NCBI GenBank assembly: GCA_018725275.1
Contig: QLUC01000075.1
Location: 1-8,016, forward strand
Reading direction: 5' to 3'
From: Bacillota bacterium
GTDB lineage: Bacteria > Bacillota > UBA994
DNA length: 8,016 nt
The position numbers were made by a program, and so were the translations under genes. The notes beneath the pieces are model-generated. The model searched no databases. It saw nothing but the letters and a program-made list of their open reading frames with translations, and was not told the DNA's origin. This document shows positions 6,034-8,016 of the stretch, piece after piece (the stretch's first letter is position 1; the number at the start of each line of letters is the position of its first letter).

Positions 6034-7044
6034 CTACCATTCCAATAAACATGCTCCCCAGGTCAACCCGCCGCCAAACCCAATTAACATGATCTTTTGC
6101 CCGGGCTGAAACATCGGGGCGAACTCATGCAGGGCGATAGGGATCGAACCAGAGGACACGTTGCCGTATTTTTCGACGTTGATGGGAATTTTAGAGAGCG
6201 GCAATTTCATGCGCTTCGCAAAACCCTCAATGATGCGCAAATTGGCTTGATGTGGGATAAAATAGTCAATGTCGCCATAAGCTAAGCCCAGCTTGGATAG
6301 AAGCGCGTCCGCGGCCTCGCCGACGATGCGCACGGCGAATTTATATACTTCCGGCCCGTTCATATGGACAAAGTGCTGCCGGGAGAGGACCGAATCGGCC
6401 GTAGCCGGACGCCTAGAACCACCTGCCGGCAAGGTGAGCACCTCTCCTTGCGAGCCGTCAGACCCAAGATGTACACCGAGGATACGTGCCATTATGTTTT
6501 TTGCGTGAGGAGCTGTCACCTCATCGGTCGCCATCGCCCGGCTCACCACAGCAGCCCCGGCTCCATCGCCAAAGAGCACACAGGTATTGCGGTCCTCCCA
6601 GTCCACGATGCGCGAGAGGGTTTCTGCTCCGACCACGAGGACATGTTGCCAACTACCGGCAAAAATAGCCGTTCGCGCCAGTTCCAAGCCATAGATGAAA
6701 CCTGTGCACGCGGCACTAAGGTCAAAGGCCACTGCCTTGCTTGCGCCTAACCTGGCCTGCAAAATGCAAGCGGTAGAGGGAAAGAGCATGTCCGGGGTCA
6801 CGGTAGCTACGATGATGGCATCTATATTCACTGCCTCTAGCCCGGCTTGCTCTAAGGCGCCCACTGCCGCATAGTAGGCCAAATCTGACGTCGCCTCTTC
6901 CGGCGCAGCAATACGACGCTCTCTAATGCCCGTGCGGGAAATTATCCACTCATCTGAGGTAGCCACGACACTTTCCAACTCTTTATTCGTCACAATGCGT
7001 GAAGGCAAGTAAGCACCTGTGCCAGTAATAACGGCGGTAAACAA
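6034..7044 (-). CDS. fabH: Beta-ketoacyl-ACP synthase III
   Basis: Starts fatty acid synthesis by condensing acetyl-CoA or another short acyl-CoA with malonyl-ACP. First gene of the operon, 336 residues. The catalytic triad is visible: Cys113 in DLSAACTGF, His265 in PHQANLRI and Asn295 in YGNVSSGSIP. The Cys-to-His distance (152 residues) is about 20 longer than in E. coli FabH (C112, H244); the extra residues lie around 168-186 and 206-218. GNVSSGS replaces the common GNTSAAS, near the active site. The start is TTG (7042-7044), 6 bases after GAGGGGG, giving FTAVITGTGAYLP, the usual FabH N-terminus; no in-frame ATG offers a better choice. Primer preference (straight or branched) cannot be read from the sequence. 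Confidence 0.95.
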   Translation of the reverse strand: MFTAVITGTGAYLPSRIVTNKELESVVATSDEWIISRTGIRERRIAAPEEATSDLAYYAAVGALEQAGLEAVNIDAIIVATVTPDMLFPSTACILQARLGASKAVAFDLSAACTGFIYGLELARTAIFAGSWQHVLVVGAETLSRIVDWEDRNTCVLFGDGAGAAVVSRAMATDEVTAPHAKNIMARILGVHLGSDGSQGEVLTLPAGGSRRPATADSVLSRQHFVHMNGPEVYKFAVRIVGEAADALLSKLGLAYGDIDYFIPHQANLRIIEGFAKRMKLPLSKIPINVEKYGNVSSGSIPIALHEFAPMFQPGQKIMLIGFGGGLTWGACLLEW

Positions 7045-7050
7045 AACGCA

Positions 7051-7057
7051 CCCCCTC
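7051..7057 (-). promoter_or_regulatory. Ribosome binding site supporting the TTG start of fabH
   Basis: The minus strand reads GAGGGGG here, 6 bases before the TTG at 7042-7044. The nearby GTG at 7049-7051 is out of frame, so TTG is the best start even though it is a weak codon. Confidence 0.6.
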
Positions 7058-7082
7058 AGGCAAAATTTATTTACAACTTACC

Positions 7083-7119
7083 AAGTAGCAGTGTGCACAT
7101 TTTGTGCACACTGCTACTT
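7083..7119. promoter_or_regulatory. Perfect 37-bp palindrome at the fab promoter, candidate operator
   Basis: Two perfect 17-base arms (7083-7099 and 7103-7119) face each other across three bases; the core is TGTGCACA on each side. The outer end overlaps the -10 box (7116-7121) and the predicted transcription start falls near 7109, inside the palindrome. That is the classic place for a repressor operator. Neither strand shows a proper T run after the stem, so it is a poor terminator. In RNA it would put a very stable hairpin near the 5' end of the fab message, which could protect it from decay. It does not look like the FapR or FabT operators as I know them. The regulator is not identified. 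Confidence 0.65.
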
Positions 7120-7144
7120 TACACCCTCTCTATTATTTTGTCAA
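7116..7144 (-). promoter_or_regulatory. Promoter of the fab operon
   Basis: On the minus strand a perfect -35 box TTGACA (7139-7144) is followed after exactly 17 bases by TAAAGT (7116-7121), four of six matches to the -10 consensus. The leader before the fabH TTG would be about 65 bases. It lies just downstream, in transcription sense, of the terminator hairpin at 7256-7291, so the operon is transcribed independently of the transporter gene. Confidence 0.7.
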
Positions 7145-7255
7145 TAGCACCGGCAAAACAGTGTCATCGGACAGTGATGGTGGAACACGAGGATGGTGCA
7201 GGCTGCGAGTGAAGCAGTTACAGTGAGTTCCTCGAAACTCGTGAGCATGTTCAGA
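7145..7255. other. Intergenic stretch with no supported feature
   Basis: Between the -35 box of the fab promoter and the terminator of the transporter gene I see only a short direct repeat, GATGGTG at 7176-7182 and 7192-7198. No credible gene, riboswitch or RNA gene could be supported. Confidence 0.5.
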
Positions 7256-7291
7256 ATAAGAGCCGCCGACCTTCGTCAGCGGCTCTTATTA
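7256..7291 (-). terminator. Terminator after the peptide-binding protein gene
   Basis: A perfect 12-bp stem (7256-7267 with 7280-7291), extended after one mismatch by GAC/GTC around a CTTC tetraloop. On the minus strand the stem ends in CTTATT followed by CTG, a weak T-rich tail. It lies about 20 bases after the stop of the transporter gene and ends that transcription unit before the fab promoter. Confidence 0.75.
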
Positions 7292-7310
7292 CTTAGAGAT
7301 AAAAAGCAGA

Positions 7311-8016
7311 CTATCTGCCGGGAGCAATAAAGAGCGTCTCTGGGAACGATAGGCCACGTATGCCCACCACTCCGCCTTGAATGCGGTTGTGGATGCCTAC
7401 CACGCCGTTTCTGGCCTGTAAGAAGACGTAGGGCAATAGCTGGTTCAAGCGCACATCAAGTTGCTGGTAGATGAGCCTGCGTTCTGTCTCGTCCATAGTG
7501 GTGCGCCCGAGCATGATAAGGCGGTCAACTTCTGCGTCATTCAATTGTATGTTGTTCATGCCGATATTGCGCCTGGTAACCGGGTCTAGGCCTTGGCTGG
7601 AGTGGAAAATGGTGAATGAATCGGGCTCTTCAGAAAAACTCCAGCCCATGATATTCATATCAAAATCCGCCACATTGAGCCTTCCCACGAGGACAGACCA
7701 CTCCAAGACCTCAGGACGCAGTTCTACGCCAATAAGGCGCCATTGACTAGTGAGCATAGCTAGGGTGTCGTGGCGTTCCGGTATGCCGGTGCGGATGAGG
7801 AAACGGAAAGACAATCTCTCCCCGGCAGCGTTGGTACGGATACCGTCACGACCGACGGTGGTAAAGCCGGCCTGCCGCAGAAGATCAACGGCACGAGTAC
7901 GGCTATGCGGGTACGTGTAGAGATTGGGGTTATGGGCCCAGTGCGAGGGAGGAAGGTGCCCGTTAACGATGTCGGCGCGATGGTTATAGACCGAACGCAC
8001 GATGGCTTCGCGGTCA
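7311..8016 (-). CDS. Peptide ABC transporter substrate-binding protein, C-terminal part
   Basis: The last 234 residues of an extracytoplasmic solute-binding protein of family 5 (OppA/DppA type), which captures peptides or similar solutes for an ABC importer. The frame stays open to the window edge (residues DREAIV precede the first internal GTG), so the gene begins outside and the internal GTG near 7998 is not its start. Family hallmarks are visible: DREAIV and LPPSHWAHN near the visible N-terminus, a DGIRTNAAGERLSF segment, GWSFSEEPDSFTIFHSSQ, and the late helix ETERRLIYQQLDVRLNQLLP. Signal peptide and N-terminal lobe are outside the window. The stop (7311-7313) is followed by a terminator, so it is the last gene of its unit. 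The ligand cannot be told. Confidence 0.9.
   Translation of the reverse strand, partial: DREAIVRSVYNHRADIVNGHLPPSHWAHNPNLYTYPHSRTRAVDLLRQAGFTTVGRDGIRTNAAGERLSFRFLIRTGIPERHDTLAMLTSQWRLIGVELRPEVLEWSVLVGRLNVADFDMNIMGWSFSEEPDSFTIFHSSQGLDPVTRRNIGMNNIQLNDAEVDRLIMLGRTTMDETERRLIYQQLDVRLNQLLPYVFLQARNGVVGIHNRIQGGVVGIRGLSFPETLFIAPGR

Noticed and set aside
7083..7119. The palindrome as a rho-independent terminator
   Set aside because: Neither strand has a T tract after the stem, another terminator already follows the upstream gene, and a consensus promoter leads directly into it.
7141..7248. Minus-strand reading frame of 35 codons (ATG at 7248) with three His and several Cys, considered as a small peptide gene
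   Set aside because: It has no ribosome binding site, starts just after a terminator hairpin, and its end overlaps the -35 box of the fab promoter; short frames like this arise by chance.
7998..8000. GTG as the start of the peptide-binding protein
   Set aside because: The frame stays open upstream with family-typical residues (DREAIV), and the visible part corresponds only to the C-terminal half of the family.

Overview
The window looks like a chromosomal segment of a member of the Bacillota, most likely a Clostridia-type lineage. The evidence is a compact type II fatty acid synthesis operon that uses the flavin enoyl-ACP reductase FabK instead of FabI, strong AGGAGG-type ribosome binding sites, TTG and GTG starts beside ATG, and a peptide ABC transporter binding protein next door. 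The genus cannot be told from the sequence.

Layout from left to right. Positions 1-330 hold no gene but a GC-rich block of direct repeats: a 53-bp unit at 54-106, 215-267 and 268-320, each with a strong internal hairpin, plus a smaller 9-bp repeat family between the first two copies. A well-formed promoter at 353-380 then drives a plus-strand gene (461-1876) for a metallo-beta-lactamase/beta-CASP hydrolase that resembles the catalytic core of RNase J. It ends at a 17-bp perfect hairpin (1900-1938), probably a two-way terminator shared with the convergent fatty acid operon.

The operon lies on the minus strand and reads fabH-fabK-fabD-fabG-acpP-fabF (7044 down to 1937). The six genes touch, overlap or lie within about 35 bases of each other. 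FabD loads malonate on ACP, FabH starts the chain with acetyl-CoA or another acyl-CoA, FabF elongates it, FabG reduces the ketone and FabK reduces the enoyl bond. The dehydratase (FabZ) and acetyl-CoA carboxylase subunits are not in the window and must be encoded elsewhere. The operon has a good promoter (-35 at 7139-7144, -10 at 7116-7121) whose predicted start lies inside a perfect 37-bp palindrome (7083-7119), probably an operator or a 5' mRNA hairpin.

At the right edge, separated by another terminator hairpin (7256-7291), is the C-terminal part of a minus-strand oligopeptide/dipeptide ABC transporter substrate-binding protein that runs off the window.

Most of the window is ordinary housekeeping content. 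The parts that are not explained by standard annotation are the 53-bp repeat block at the left edge and the large palindrome on the fab promoter.
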